64,000 nt of DNA from [Synechococcus] sp. NIES-970 (GTDB lineage Bacteria; Cyanobacteriota; Cyanobacteriia; Cyanobacteriales; MRBY01), in assembly GCA_002356215.1 (NCBI GenBank), contig AP017959.1, forward strand, positions 1,752,195 to 1,816,194, given 5' to 3'. The notes under the pieces were generated by a model. That model had not been told where the DNA came from and did not search any database. It saw nothing but the letters and a program-made list of their open reading frames with translations. The position numbers were made by a program, and so were the translations under genes. Below, one piece after another: positions 40,344 to 50,638 of the stretch (its first letter is position 1; each line of letters starts with the position of its first letter).

Positions 40344-41567
40344 ATGCTGGATCTCATTAAACTTGCGAGACAATTGCCGGACATGGGGGCCCACCTCCAA
40401 GAACAGGCCGCCATTGGGCACGAACGCATTGGGCGGGGCTTAAGTCTACTCCAAGAGGCCCAAGGGGATTTCAAGGTTCTCCAGGCCCAACAACAAACCT
40501 GGGGCGATCGCCTAATTTTTAACTGCGGCATTCCCCTGGAGCCCCTCGATACCCGCATTTCCATCTCGACCCCAGCCCGGGCCCACACCGTTTTTGCCAC
40601 TGATGGTTCCCAGATTGCCCCTTCCCACCACGAAATCGCCTATTGCTACTTGATTAATATTGGCCGGGTGATGCTCCACTATGGCCAAAGCTTGCATCCC
40701 CTTTTGGATCATTTACCAGAGGTTTTTTATCGCAACGAAGATCTCTACACCTCTCGTAAATGGGGTATCCGCACCGATGAATGGCTCGGTTATCGTCGCA
40801 CCGCCGCCGAAGCGGAAGTGCTTGCCGAGATGGCCTGTAAGTGGGTATTGCCCCCCGGTTCCCACGCCCATATCCCCAATGTGGCGATGGTGGATGGTTC
40901 CCTGGTGTATTGGTTTCTAGAAAATCTCCCCGCCGAAGCCCGTCAACAGATCCTTGAACCCCTCCTGGGAGCTTGGCAACAACTGCGGGAAACCTGCATT
41001 CCCCTAGTGGGCTATCTCAGCTCGACCCGCAGCGTAGAGGTGGTGCATTTCCTCCGACTCCAGGCTTGTCCCCATGGGCAGCCTGATTGTCAAACCCATT
41101 GCCTTGATGGGGAAACCAAGGAGCGAAAGCCAGAATTTCGGGAAACTCTACCCTGCCAAGCCATTGAGCCTTTGCGGGATAGTACCCTCTTTGAAACTTT
41201 TCTCAAGCCAGGTGATCGCAGTGGCCTCTGGCTCAGTCAGGCGCGTATTTTAAGTCACTATCCGGCGGCGGATCAGGTGTGTTTTTGTTATCTCCATGTG
41301 GGTACAGAGGTGGCGCGTGTCGAAATGCCCCGCTGGGTGGCCGAAGATGCGCCGCTACTAGATCAAACCCTAGGGATTATCCTCGCCCAGGTGCAAAAGG
41401 GCTTTGGGTATCCGGTGGCGATCGCCGAAGCCCACAACCAAGCGGTAATCCGGGGGAGCGATCGCGCCCGATTTTTTGCCTTTCTCGAACAACAGCTCCT
41501 GAAGGCAGGCCTCAAAAATATTGGGGTCTCCTCGAAAGAAACCCGGAAGCGGGGCTCCGTAGCCTAA
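40344..41567 (+). CDS. NurA-domain nuclease
   Basis: A DNA repair nuclease domain first described in archaeal double-strand break repair and common in cyanobacteria. The 407-residue protein has the NurA motif FATDGSQIAPSHHE near residue 83, and a second acidic block at MVDGSLVYWFLENLP. The C-terminal part has VAIAEAHNQAVIRGSDRARF. It is encoded alone; no HerA helicase is in the window. Confidence 0.85.
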   Translation: MLDLIKLARQLPDMGAHLQEQAAIGHERIGRGLSLLQEAQGDFKVLQAQQQTWGDRLIFNCGIPLEPLDTRISISTPARAHTVFATDGSQIAPSHHEIAYCYLINIGRVMLHYGQSLHPLLDHLPEVFYRNEDLYTSRKWGIRTDEWLGYRRTAAEAEVLAEMACKWVLPPGSHAHIPNVAMVDGSLVYWFLENLPAEARQQILEPLLGAWQQLRETCIPLVGYLSSTRSVEVVHFLRLQACPHGQPDCQTHCLDGETKERKPEFRETLPCQAIEPLRDSTLFETFLKPGDRSGLWLSQARILSHYPAADQVCFCYLHVGTEVARVEMPRWVAEDAPLLDQTLGIILAQVQKGFGYPVAIAEAHNQAVIRGSDRARFFAFLEQQLLKAGLKNIGVSSKETRKRGSVA

Positions 41568-41824
41568 TGTTCTTCTAGATTGGGGCGCAACAAAATCGAG
41601 GCGATCGCGTCGACTATTCACAATGGCCGTGTTACTGCTTGGCCCTGAATAATCAGCCTGAGCTTAATTCAGAATCAGACAACATACAATGGATGAATAG
41701 CCAAAATTTCCCCTGACCTGCCAGATATCCCTGGTTCAATGGAATTTTTCAATCAGCATGTAGTCCCAAACCGAAATTCGACATATCTGCAATTTTTCTC
41801 CAAGTCTTTACCCACTCAATCACA

Positions 41825-42439
41825 ATGACCGACAACCTCAAATCTCCCATTGAACCCACGAAGAAAGCTCAACAACACCAGGAAAATCCTTGGGTAGAGA
41901 CATTTAAAACCCTCATAACTGCCGGAATTCTGGCGATCGGGATCCGCACCTTTGTCGCCGAAGCCCGCTACATTCCCTCAGAGTCGATGCTGCCGACCTT
42001 AGAAGTACAAGACCGCTTGATTATCGAGAAAATTAGCTACCGCTTTCAGGATCCTCAGCGGGGCGATGTGGTGGTATTTAACCCCACAGAGATTTTGCAG
42101 CAACAGAACTACCGTGATGCCTTTATCAAGCGAGTGATCGGCATTCCTGGGGATGAAGTGCAAGTGACGGGAGGAGAGGTTTTTGTGAATGGTCAGCGTT
42201 TGGAAGAAGACTACATCACTGAAGCACCCGAATATGACTATGGCCCCGTGACAATTCCAGAAAATCATTATCTCGTGCTGGGGGATAACCGCAACAACAG
42301 CTATGACTCCCATTATTGGGGCTTCGTCCCCCGCGAAAAATTGGTGGGGAAAGCTTTTATTCGTTTTTGGCCCTTTAACCGGGTGGGCATTCTCAGCGAA
42401 GAACCCCAATTCGTGGAAGGGGAAACCCTGACACCCTAG
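41825..42439 (+). CDS. lepB: Signal peptidase I
   Basis: Cleaves signal peptides of exported proteins. The 204-residue protein has one N-terminal membrane helix (about residues 29-45), the catalytic Ser54 in PSESM, and the catalytic Lys102 in AFIKRVIGIPGDEV. GDNRNNSYDSHYWG is box E. Start ATG 41825 agrees with the family. The ABC ATPase gene follows 54 bases later. Confidence 0.95.
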   Translation: MTDNLKSPIEPTKKAQQHQENPWVETFKTLITAGILAIGIRTFVAEARYIPSESMLPTLEVQDRLIIEKISYRFQDPQRGDVVVFNPTEILQQQNYRDAFIKRVIGIPGDEVQVTGGEVFVNGQRLEEDYITEAPEYDYGPVTIPENHYLVLGDNRNNSYDSHYWGFVPREKLVGKAFIRFWPFNRVGILSEEPQFVEGETLTP

Positions 42440-42493
42440 CGCCATTGCCCAGAGCTCGCTAGGATGTAGAGCAGCTTTTTCTTCTGGGGAACT

Positions 42494-43261
42494 ATGAGTG
42501 AATCTCCTCTTCTGTTGCAGGCATCAGGACTTTGCAAAAGTTTTGGTGGCATTCGGGCAGTGCAAAATGCGGTCATTGAAGTGCCTCGGGGCCAAATTAC
42601 GGGTTTAATCGGCCCCAATGGTGCGGGGAAAACAACTTTATTTAATTTGCTATCAAATTTTATTGCGCCTGACCAGGGAAAAGTGATTTTTGATGGCCAG
42701 GAGGTGCAGCACTTACCCTCCCATGCGATCGCCGCCAAGGGATTTGTGCGCACATTCCAAGTGGCACGGGTGCTGTCACGATTGTCGGTCTTAGAAAATA
42801 TGCTGCTGGCAGCCCAAGGTCAAACTGGGGAAAATTTTCTGCAAGTGTGGTGGCAACAGGGCAAGATTCGTCGCCAAGAAAAGGCAAATCGTGAAAAAGC
42901 AATGGCAATTTTAGAATCTGTTGGCTTAGCCGAAAAAGCCCAAGATTATGCAGGGGCGATGTCGGGTGGGCAACGAAAATTATTGGAAATGGCCCGGGCT
43001 TTGATGAGTGATCCCCAGCTCATTTTGCTCGATGAACCCGCAGCAGGGGTGAATCCGACTTTGATTAATCAAATTTGTGAACACATTGTCCGTTGGAATC
43101 AGCAAGGCATTTCTTTCTTGATCATCGAACACAACATGGACGTGATTATGTCTCTGTGTAACCATGTGTGGGTTTTGGCGGAGGGGACAAATCTTGCGGA
43201 TGGGACACCTGCTGAGATTCAAAGTAATGAGCAGGTTTTAGAGGCTTATTTGGGGGTATAG
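42494..43261 (+). CDS. Branched-chain/neutral amino acid ABC transporter ATP-binding protein (LivG/NatA-type)
   Basis: An ATPase of a high-affinity amino acid permease. The 255-residue protein has Walker A GPNGAGKTT near residue 36, the LivG-type VRTFQ, the signature SGGQRKLLE, and Walker B LLDEPAAG. No permease or binding protein lies next to it, which fits cyanobacteria, where the nat genes are scattered; substrate assignment is inference. Confidence 0.85.
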   Translation: MSESPLLLQASGLCKSFGGIRAVQNAVIEVPRGQITGLIGPNGAGKTTLFNLLSNFIAPDQGKVIFDGQEVQHLPSHAIAAKGFVRTFQVARVLSRLSVLENMLLAAQGQTGENFLQVWWQQGKIRRQEKANREKAMAILESVGLAEKAQDYAGAMSGGQRKLLEMARALMSDPQLILLDEPAAGVNPTLINQICEHIVRWNQQGISFLIIEHNMDVIMSLCNHVWVLAEGTNLADGTPAEIQSNEQVLEAYLGV

Positions 43262-43266
43262 GTAAC

Positions 43267-43300
43267 GTCCCCCCTTCTCAAGGGGGGACTCGGGTTTTGG
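43267..43300. terminator. Perfect hairpin between convergent ABC ATPase and proS
   Basis: GTCCCCCCTT (43267-43276), a three-base loop and AAGGGGGGAC (43280-43289) form a perfect 10-bp stem. It sits between the stops of two convergent genes. T or A runs on either side are weak, so it may be a bidirectional terminator or RNA end barrier. Confidence 0.6.
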
Positions 43301-43301
43301 G

Positions 43302-45107
43302 CTATTGGGTGGCAGTATCAACCCAGGCTTTAAGGGTAGAAACGACATCTTCGAGGGCGAGATCTAGGCGATCGCCTTCTTTTCTTTTGACCACTTCCAC
43401 CTTGCCATCTTTGAGAGATTTGCCCGTGACCACCCGGAAAGGAATGCCGATGAGTTCTGCATCTTTGAACTTGACGCCAGCCCGTTCGTTGCGGTCATCG
43501 AGGATCGTTTCGACCCCAGCGGCGTTGAGATCGGCATAGAGTTTTTCGGCGGCGGCCATCTGTTCGGCGTCCTTAATATTCGGCACCACCACCACCGCAT
43601 GGTAGGGGGCGATCGCCACCGGCCAAATGATCCCATTTTCGTCGTAGGACTGCTCCACGGCGGCCTGGGCGAGACGAGAAACACCAACCCCATAGCAGCC
43701 CATCACCAGGGGTTGTTCCTTCCCATTTTCGTCCGTGAAGGTCGCGCCCATAGCTTCGGAATATTTTGTCCCGAGTTGGAAGATGTGCCCCGCTTCAATC
43801 CCCCGGGCCGTTTGTAGCACTTGACCAGGGTCATGGACGGCGCGATCGCCTGCCTTCGCTAAGCGAATATCCACTTGCAATTGGGGGAGTTGAAACTCTG
43901 TACCCCAGTTAGCACCGAGCACATGGTAATCCGTTTCATCGGCCCCGGTGACAAAGTTTTTCAGAGAAACAGCGGTTTGATCCACCAGGCGCAAAAATTC
44001 TGGGGCAATATCTTTATTGGTTTGCAGATAATCATTGCCCAAGTTCGGCGAAATGTAGCCCAGGGGTAGGGGTTTAGCGGCCCATTTCTGTTGCGCTTCA
44101 GCATCGGGCACTGTGAGAGAAATGATTGTATTGCCACCGTAGTTGGGGGCAACTTTTGTCAGTTCATTTTGCAATTTAACTTCGTTGACATCCTGATCGC
44201 CGCGAATGGAAACCAGTGCTAAAACCGTTTTGCCATTGTCATACACCACTTGATACAGGACGTTTTTCACAACGCAGGTGGGGGAACAATCAAGGCTATT
44301 GCAGAGGGATTCAATGGTGGCTGTGCCTGGGGTTTCCCGTTTCTCAAAGATGGTAAAGGGAGATTCGACAGGATCAGCTGGCAGGGAGGCCGCTTTCTCG
44401 GTATTGGCGGCGTACTTTTCGTCCTCGGTGTAGAGAATTTCATCTTCCCCCGCATCGGCGAGGATCATGAATTCCTGGGAACCGGAGCCGCCGATCGCCC
44501 CAGAATCTGCTTCCACTGCCCGGAACTGCAAGCCACAACGGCGCAACATATTCCGGTAGGCCTGATCCATGTCTGCATAGGTTTTCTTTAAGCACTCTTC
44601 GGAGGCATGGAACGAATAGCCGTCTTTCATGATGAATTCCCGTCCACGCATCAAACCAAAGCGGGGGCGAATTTCATCCCGAAATTTAGTTTGAATCTGG
44701 TACAAATGCTGGGGCAGTTGCCGATAGGAGCGGATCATGTCCTTGGCGATCGTCGTGATCACTTCTTCGTGGGTCGGCCCTAAACCTAACTCTCCATCCA
44801 GGCGATCGCGCAGCGAAAACATAATCCCTTCCGCCTTGGTATAGGTATCCCAGCGCCCAGACTCCTGCCAAATATCTGCCGGTTGTAATTGGGGAAGGAG
44901 GGTTTCTTGGGCGCCGGTAGCATTCATCTCTTCCCGGACAATTTGCGAAACCTTTTGCAAGACCCGCCACATCAATGGTAGATAAGCGTAGATCCCCCGC
45001 CCAATCCGACGGATATAACCCGCCCGTACCAAGAGCTTATGGCTCGGAATCTCCGCCTCGGCAGGTTCTTCACGGAGGGTAACAAACAAACTTTGGGAAA
45101 GGCGCAT
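43302..45107 (-). CDS. proS: Prolyl-tRNA synthetase
   Basis: Charges tRNA-Pro. The 601-residue protein is the bacterial type with a YbaK-like editing insertion (about residues 230-400). It has the class II motifs GPTHEEVIT and [12 protein letters not shown], and the C-terminal anticodon-binding domain. ATG 45107 begins [23 protein letters not shown], the family start. Confidence 0.97.
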   Translation of the reverse strand: MRLSQSLFVTLREEPAEAEIPSHKLLVRAGYIRRIGRGIYAYLPLMWRVLQKVSQIVREEMNATGAQETLLPQLQPADIWQESGRWDTYTKAEGIMFSLRDRLDGELGLGPTHEEVITTIAKDMIRSYRQLPQHLYQIQTKFRDEIRPRFGLMRGREFIMKDGYSFHASEECLKKTYADMDQAYRNMLRRCGLQFRAVEADSGAIGGSGSQEFMILADAGEDEILYTEDEKYAANTEKAASLPADPVESPFTIFEKRETPGTATIESLCNSLDCSPTCVVKNVLYQVVYDNGKTVLALVSIRGDQDVNEVKLQNELTKVAPNYGGNTIISLTVPDAEAQQKWAAKPLPLGYISPNLGNDYLQTNKDIAPEFLRLVDQTAVSLKNFVTGADETDYHVLGANWGTEFQLPQLQVDIRLAKAGDRAVHDPGQVLQTARGIEAGHIFQLGTKYSEAMGATFTDENGKEQPLVMGCYGVGVSRLAQAAVEQSYDENGIIWPVAIAPYHAVVVVPNIKDAEQMAAAEKLYADLNAAGVETILDDRNERAGVKFKDAELIGIPFRVVTGKSLKDGKVEVVKRKEGDRLDLALEDVVSTLKAWVDTATQ

Positions 45108-45489
45108 CGTATTTTTCTTTCTCTCCAGGACAGCTAATGAACCACCGCCTATTATGGGTCACTTTCAGGCTTTTAGATCGAGAAAGCATTGGAACGAAGG
45201 CAGATCCTGGGGCAAGCCATCGTTGCTTCAATTTCCCTCAGGGGTGGACTTTGCTGGTAATTGTTTGGGTTAAGTGATCCCGCAAATAGGATTTTCTCCG
45301 AAGCCCATGGTGGGTTGCGCCTCCAAAAACTCAGTTTTTAGCTCGCAACGGTTTATTTTTCTGAAGATTCTCTGAAAAAATTGCCAAATCACTAAAAACT
45401 GAGTTTCTGCTTGAAAAAGCGAAAGGGAGACATGATTTGAGTTGTTAGGATAGGGGCTTGAGCAGCACAATTTACGGTGATTTTCCGGT
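45108..45489. promoter_or_regulatory. Divergent control region between proS and P-type ATPase
   Basis: It holds a perfect 15-bp inverted repeat: 45327-45341 (AAACTCAGTTTTTAG) and 45392-45406 (its exact complement). Each arm lies on a dyad: AAAAACTCAGTTTTT (45325-45339, fully symmetric about C45332) and AAACTGAGTTT (45396-45406, about G45401). The dyad centres are 69 bases apart and lie about 90 and 160 bases from the ATPase start. No gene was found here. Confidence 0.5.
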
Positions 45490-48201
45490 ATGGCCCTTTC
45501 CCTCCCTCCCTCCTGCCACGAACTATCAGAAGCGAACACTCTCCAAGCTCTGCAAAGCAATGCAGAGTCAGGTCTATCACCAGAAGAGGTCGCCCGCCGC
45601 TATGAAGCATATGGCTGGAATGAGTTGACCTTTAAGGGGGGAAAACCCGCTTGGCTCCGTTTTCTCTTACAGTTCCATCAGCCGCTTTTATACATTTTGA
45701 TTATTGCGGGAACGGTGAAGGCTTTTTTAGGTTCCTGGACCAATGCCTGGGTGATTTGGGGGGTCACACTGATTAATGCCATCATTGGCTACGTCCAAGA
45801 AGCCAAGGCAGAAGGGGCGATCGCCTCCCTCGCCAAAGCAGTCACCACCGAAGCGACAGTCTTACGGGATGGCAGCACCCTGAGGATTCCTTCTAAAGAT
45901 CTTGTGCCTGGGGACGTGGTGTTGCTGACGTCGGGGGACAAGGTGCCAGCGGATTTGCGGCTCCTCAAGGTGCGTAACTTGCAGGTGGATGAATCGGCCC
46001 TGACGGGGGAGGCGGTTCCTGTGGAGAAAGCTTTGGGAACCCTGGCGCCGGAAACACCGTTAGGCGATCGCCTGAATATGGCCTACGCGGGGAGCTTTGT
46101 CACCTTTGGCCAGGGCAAAGGGGTGGTGGTGGCTACGGCGAACCGCACGGAGATGGGACAGATTTCCCAGTCCATGGAGCGGCAGGTGAGTTTAACCACA
46201 CCCCTGACCCGCAAATTTACGAAATTTAGCCATTCCCTGCTCTATGTGATTTTGACCTTGGCGACCTTGACCTTTGCGATTGGTTGGGGCCGAGGCGGGG
46301 CGATCGCCGATATGTTTGAAGCGGCGGTGGCCCTGGCGGTGAGTGCAATCCCGGAAGGTTTACCTGCTGTGGTGACGATCACCCTGGCGATCGGTGTCCA
46401 CCGGATGGCCAGCCGCAACGCGATTATCCGGAAGTTGCCCGCTGTAGAAGCCCTGGGCAGCGCGACGGTGGTTTGCTCTGATAAAACGGGTACCCTCACC
46501 GAAAACCAGATGACCGTCCAGGCAGTCTATGCTGGCGATGTCCATTACAAAGTCAGTGGCGGCGGTTATAGCCCTAAGGGAGAAATTTACCTGGCGGCAA
46601 CGGCTGAGAATGGGGAAGCAAGCTTTGAGGATTTGCCCCTGGCCCTGGCGGAATGCTTAACGGCGGGCTTGCTCTGTAATGATTCCCAGTTACAACAAAA
46701 GGGAGAAGATTGGTCCGTGATGGGCGATCCCACCGAGGGGGCACTGATTACGGCGGCGGCCAAGGTGGGCTTGAGTCAATCGGGAGAGTTGACCAATCGG
46801 CCCCGCCTGGACTCGATTCCCTTTGAGTCGGAATATCAATACATGGCCACCCTCCATGATGGCCCAGACCGGATGATCTACGTGAAAGGGTCAGTAGAAT
46901 CTCTGTTGGGACGCTGCGAAACGATGTTCACGGACGCTGGGGAAGCGATCGCCTTCGACCCAGTTGCAGTGGAACAGGTGGTAGATCAAATGGCGTCTAA
47001 GGGCCTGCGGGTGCTGGCCTTTGCGGGCAAGTCAGTCAATACCCATCAACACAGCGTCGATCACGGAGATTTAACGACTGGTTTAGTGTTCCTGGGTCTC
47101 CAGGGAATGATCGACCCGCCTCGTCCCGAGGCGATCGCCGCCGTCCATGCCTGCCAAACTGCGGGGATCCAAGTGAAGATGATCACCGGCGACCACATTG
47201 CCACCGCCAAGGCGATCGCCAAGCGTATGGGCATCCAAACCGGAGATGAGGTAATTGCCTTTGAGGGCCATGAACTGGAGCAGATGGATACATCCCAATT
47301 GGCCCAGGCCGCCGAAGATGGCTCTGTTTTTGCCCGGGTGGCCCCGGCCCAGAAATTAGCCCTGGTCGAAGCCCTCCAGGCAAAAGGAAATATCGTCGCG
47401 ATGACGGGGGATGGAGTAAACGATGCCCCTGCCCTGAAACAAGCCGATATTGGGATCGCCATGGGGAAAGGCGGCACCGAAGTAGCCCGGGAATCGGCGG
47501 ATATGCTGCTCACGGACGATAACTTTGCCTCCATCGAAGCGGCGGTAGAAGAAGGCCGCACCGTTTACCAAAATCTCCGCAAGGCGATCGCCTTTTTACT
47601 ACCCGTCAACGGTGGGGAATCCATGACCATTTTGATCAGCGTACTGCTGGCGCGAGAGTTGCCAATTCTCTCTCTCCAAGTGCTCTGGCTGAACATGATC
47701 AACTCGATCACCATGACCGTGCCCCTGGCCTTTGAAGCAAAATCACCAGGGATCATGCAATTGTCCCCCCGCAATCCCAATGAACCGTTGATCACCGCCA
47801 AATTACTACGGCGGATTTTGACCGTTTCCCTGTTTAACTGGATTTTGATCTTTGGGATCTTTGAATGGATCGAAACCACCACAGGTAATATTCCCCTCGC
47901 GCGCACCATGGCGATCCAAGCCCTCGTCGCAGCACGGATCATTTACCTGCTGAGTGTGAGTCAGCTGGGCAGAAGCTTGATTGCTTATATCAGCGGCAAA
48001 ACCAAAACCATCACCCATGCCCCCTTCTTGCTCATGGGGATCGTCATCGCCGTCGCCCTACAAATCGCTTTTAGTCAGTGGGGCTTGATGAACCAGCTCT
48101 TTAGGACCGCGCCCCTTTCCTGGGAACAGTGGCTCATCTGCTTCATCCCGATGTTGCCAATGATTCCCGTGGCGATCGCCGCCAATCGTCTCGATCCATA
48201 G
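45490..48201 (+). CDS. P2-type cation-transporting ATPase
   Basis: A P-type ion pump of the Ca2+/Na+ (P2) group. The 903-residue protein has an N-terminal cation ATPase domain, [22 protein letters not shown] in helix M4 (a metal-coordinating motif of this group), the phosphorylation motif [11 protein letters not shown], and [20 protein letters not shown]. About ten hydrophobic helices are visible. The ion cannot be fixed; Ca2+ or Na+ is likely. The antiporter gene follows on the same strand, supporting an ion-homeostasis role. Confidence 0.9.
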   Translation: MALSLPPSCHELSEANTLQALQSNAESGLSPEEVARRYEAYGWNELTFKGGKPAWLRFLLQFHQPLLYILIIAGTVKAFLGSWTNAWVIWGVTLINAIIGYVQEAKAEGAIASLAKAVTTEATVLRDGSTLRIPSKDLVPGDVVLLTSGDKVPADLRLLKVRNLQVDESALTGEAVPVEKALGTLAPETPLGDRLNMAYAGSFVTFGQGKGVVVATANRTEMGQISQSMERQVSLTTPLTRKFTKFSHSLLYVILTLATLTFAIGWGRGGAIADMFEAAVALAVSAIPEGLPAVVTITLAIGVHRMASRNAIIRKLPAVEALGSATVVCSDKTGTLTENQMTVQAVYAGDVHYKVSGGGYSPKGEIYLAATAENGEASFEDLPLALAECLTAGLLCNDSQLQQKGEDWSVMGDPTEGALITAAAKVGLSQSGELTNRPRLDSIPFESEYQYMATLHDGPDRMIYVKGSVESLLGRCETMFTDAGEAIAFDPVAVEQVVDQMASKGLRVLAFAGKSVNTHQHSVDHGDLTTGLVFLGLQGMIDPPRPEAIAAVHACQTAGIQVKMITGDHIATAKAIAKRMGIQTGDEVIAFEGHELEQMDTSQLAQAAEDGSVFARVAPAQKLALVEALQAKGNIVAMTGDGVNDAPALKQADIGIAMGKGGTEVARESADMLLTDDNFASIEAAVEEGRTVYQNLRKAIAFLLPVNGGESMTILISVLLARELPILSLQVLWLNMINSITMTVPLAFEAKSPGIMQLSPRNPNEPLITAKLLRRILTVSLFNWILIFGIFEWIETTTGNIPLARTMAIQALVAARIIYLLSVSQLGRSLIAYISGKTKTITHAPFLLMGIVIAVALQIAFSQWGLMNQLFRTAPLSWEQWLICFIPMLPMIPVAIAANRLDP

Positions 48202-48224
48202 GTTTTCTAATGCCCATAGACTAT

Positions 48225-48263
48225 CCCCTGGACAGATACCAATCTGGTGCATCTCTCCAGGGG
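48225..48263. repeat. Hairpin between ATPase and antiporter genes
   Basis: CCCCTGGA (48225-48232) pairs with TCCAGGGG (48256-48263) in an eight-base stem, and its loop contains CAGATACCAATCTG, an inner six-base pairing. No T run follows, so it is unlikely to be a strong terminator; it may affect mRNA stability between the two genes. Confidence 0.45.
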
Positions 48264-48316
48264 GTGGTTATCCTTGAGAGGATTTTTCTTTTTTTGTTGT
48301 TTCAGCCACCGTCCTG

Positions 48317-50332
48317 ATGCCTAATCTTTTGACCTTTGCCTTTATTTCCACACCAATCCAAGATCCTGTGCCTGTTTTTTTAATGATTTTGGGGATTATG
48401 CTTGTCGCTCCCCTACTCTTTGAAAAACTGCGCCTACCGGGGATTGTCGGTTTGATTCTTGCGGGAGTCCTTGTTGGCCCCAACGGCCTGGGACTCTTAG
48501 CAAGAGACGATACCATTGTTCTGTTGGGAACAGTGGGGTTATTGTTCCTGATGTTTATGGCTGGCCTAGAAACTAGCCTTGATGACCTCAAGTACAATGC
48601 CGACAAAGCCGTCATTTTTGGGATTGCGACCTTTATTGTGCCGATGATTCTGGGAACGGGGGCGATTATGTTGATCGGCTATGACCTCCTCCCGGCAATT
48701 TTAGTAGCCTCCTGTTTTGCCTCCCATACCCTTTTGGCGCTGCCTGTGGCGAGTAAATTGGGGATTATGCGCACCCAAGTGATGACCACAACCCTTGGGG
48801 GGACGCTCATCGTCAATATTTTAGCTTTACTGGTTTTGGCGGTAGTGGTGCGGGCCCACCAGGGGGATTTGACCCTCAGCTTTTGGCTAACCCTGATTCC
48901 CTCCCTGATTGTTTACACGTTTTTGATTCTTTGGGGACTGCCGCGTTTGGGGCGTTGGTTTTTTCGTCGCTTCGGCCATGATGAAGGGGCAGAATTTACT
49001 TTTGTGCTAGCCAGTTTATTTGTGGTGTCCTATGGGGCAGAGCTGATCCAAGTAGAGCCGATTATTGGGGCATTTCTAGCGGGAATTGCGATCACTCAGT
49101 TGATTCCGCAACTGAGTCCTTTGATGAACCGGATCCAATTTATTGGTAACACTTTGTTTGTGCCATTTTTTCTGATCTCCGTCGGAATGTTGGTGAATCC
49201 TTTGATCTTGTTCCAGGAGCCTCAAGCTCTCTTGGTTTCAGGGGTGATGGTGGTGGTGGCGATCGCCGCCAAATTTATTCCCGCTTGGGGAGTCGGTCAA
49301 CTATTTGGTTTTAGTACCAGTAGCAGGATGGTCATGTTTGGGCTCTCGGTTGCCCAGGCTGCTTCTACCCTTGCGGCGATTACCGTTGCTTTCAATATCG
49401 AACTGGTCGATCAGCTGACGGTCAATGGCACGATCGCCATGATTCTCGTTACTTGCATTGCCTCACCTTGGGTGACTGACCGCTGGGGACGCAATGTCAA
49501 ACCCGAAGTCAGCCGCGAGGTCCCGACTACCGATAACCAGATTGGGAGGCGAGTGTTGGTTCCCGTTGCGAATCCCAGTACGGAAGACAATCTCCTAAAA
49601 CTAGCTATCTTACTCACGAAATCTTCCCAGGGGACATTGCTGCCTCTCCATGTGCTGCTCGAAAAAGGGGAACCTGTCGATCCCAACGACAAGCTTAAGC
49701 AGCAGCAGCTTCTCTCCACCGCTGAAATGATTGCCCATGCTGCCGTGGTTCAGGTACAAACCGTGAGTCGAATTGATGAGGCGATCGACAAAGGTATTGC
49801 CCGAGTTGCCGACGAACAGCGAGCCAGTGTCGTGATCTGTGGCTGGAAAGGGTTTTCTACTTACCGAGAAAATATCTTTGGCGGTGTCATTGACAAGACA
49901 GTCCAGCGCAGTGCTGTACCAGTGCTTGTCAGTCGCTTCCCTTTCCCCATCGAACATACCCAACGGGTCTTTTTTGCGTTTACTACGCGCCAGTCCTATC
50001 ATCCCTATTTTGCCGAGAGTATCCAACTGGCCAAAAGCCTCGCCCAAGAGCTAAAAGCCTCCCTAGAGCTTTTGCAGGTGGCCCCCTCCCGCCGTCCGAG
50101 CTTGCCCTCTAATGTTGACCCTGACCTGTTGGATCAAATCCCTCTCCACAAAGTCACAGGCAATTTTGTCCACGAAATTTCTAAATTCCTGCTGCCCAAC
50201 GATCTCTTGATCTTGGCAGGTGTTGTGGCTCAGAAAAGTCAGTTGCTTTCGTTGATGGATCGTTCCCCAGAACTGATCGCCCGGACACACCCAAAAGTGG
50301 GCATGATCATTGCCTATTTTCCTGAGACATAA
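48317..50332 (+). CDS. CPA2 (Kef/NapA-type) cation:proton antiporter with C-terminal USP-like domains
   Basis: A membrane antiporter exchanging Na+ or K+ for protons. The 671-residue protein has about 12-13 hydrophobic helices to residue 390 with GIVGLILAGVLVGPNGLG early and the NapA-like FLAGIAITQLIPQLSP and FIGNTLFVPFFLISVGMLV. The C-terminal 270 residues resemble universal-stress-protein domains (VLVPVANPSTEDNLLKLA, VVICGWKGFSTYRENIFGGVID), a probable regulatory cytosolic part. ATG 48317 is the natural start. It is 115 bases after the P-type ATPase. Confidence 0.9.
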   Translation: MPNLLTFAFISTPIQDPVPVFLMILGIMLVAPLLFEKLRLPGIVGLILAGVLVGPNGLGLLARDDTIVLLGTVGLLFLMFMAGLETSLDDLKYNADKAVIFGIATFIVPMILGTGAIMLIGYDLLPAILVASCFASHTLLALPVASKLGIMRTQVMTTTLGGTLIVNILALLVLAVVVRAHQGDLTLSFWLTLIPSLIVYTFLILWGLPRLGRWFFRRFGHDEGAEFTFVLASLFVVSYGAELIQVEPIIGAFLAGIAITQLIPQLSPLMNRIQFIGNTLFVPFFLISVGMLVNPLILFQEPQALLVSGVMVVVAIAAKFIPAWGVGQLFGFSTSSRMVMFGLSVAQAASTLAAITVAFNIELVDQLTVNGTIAMILVTCIASPWVTDRWGRNVKPEVSREVPTTDNQIGRRVLVPVANPSTEDNLLKLAILLTKSSQGTLLPLHVLLEKGEPVDPNDKLKQQQLLSTAEMIAHAAVVQVQTVSRIDEAIDKGIARVADEQRASVVICGWKGFSTYRENIFGGVIDKTVQRSAVPVLVSRFPFPIEHTQRVFFAFTTRQSYHPYFAESIQLAKSLAQELKASLELLQVAPSRRPSLPSNVDPDLLDQIPLHKVTGNFVHEISKFLLPNDLLILAGVVAQKSQLLSLMDRSPELIARTHPKVGMIIAYFPET

Positions 50333-50494
50333 CCCAAGGCATTGGGACGCCCTTCCATGGAATATTCTGAACGTAAGGCCGAGGTCCGGTGGCAGTTGTC
50401 ATAAACCCTGCGAATCATATACACACAGGCACCCGTGATCGGCTTTTGATCAAGGAATTAGTGCCCAAGACAGCTGGCAATATGGACCTGAGTT

Positions 50495-50519
50495 GGGGGC
50501 GATCGCCCCCGTTTTTTTT
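50495..50519 (+). terminator. HIP1-centred intrinsic terminator after the antiporter
   Basis: GGGGGCGATCGCCCCC (50495-50510) is a perfect palindrome around a HIP1 core, followed by G and a run of T (50512-50519). As RNA it forms a six-base-pair stem with a GATC loop. The rest of 50333-50638 has no convincing gene; an extended -10 like sequence (TGGGATAAT) near 50590 may belong to the pyk promoter. Confidence 0.75.
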
Positions 50520-50638
50520 CGAAGCTGTCATGAATCAGTTAATCTTCCCAAATCACACCATTGCCCCGTATAGAAAGAAACGTCAACTTTTGGGATAATA
50601 TGAGGCTTGTTTTCCCAACTGACCCGAGAAAATCCACT

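Noticed and set aside
50389-50598. 69-codon plus-strand frame between the antiporter and pyk
   Set aside because: It runs through a terminator hairpin and has no ribosome-binding site.
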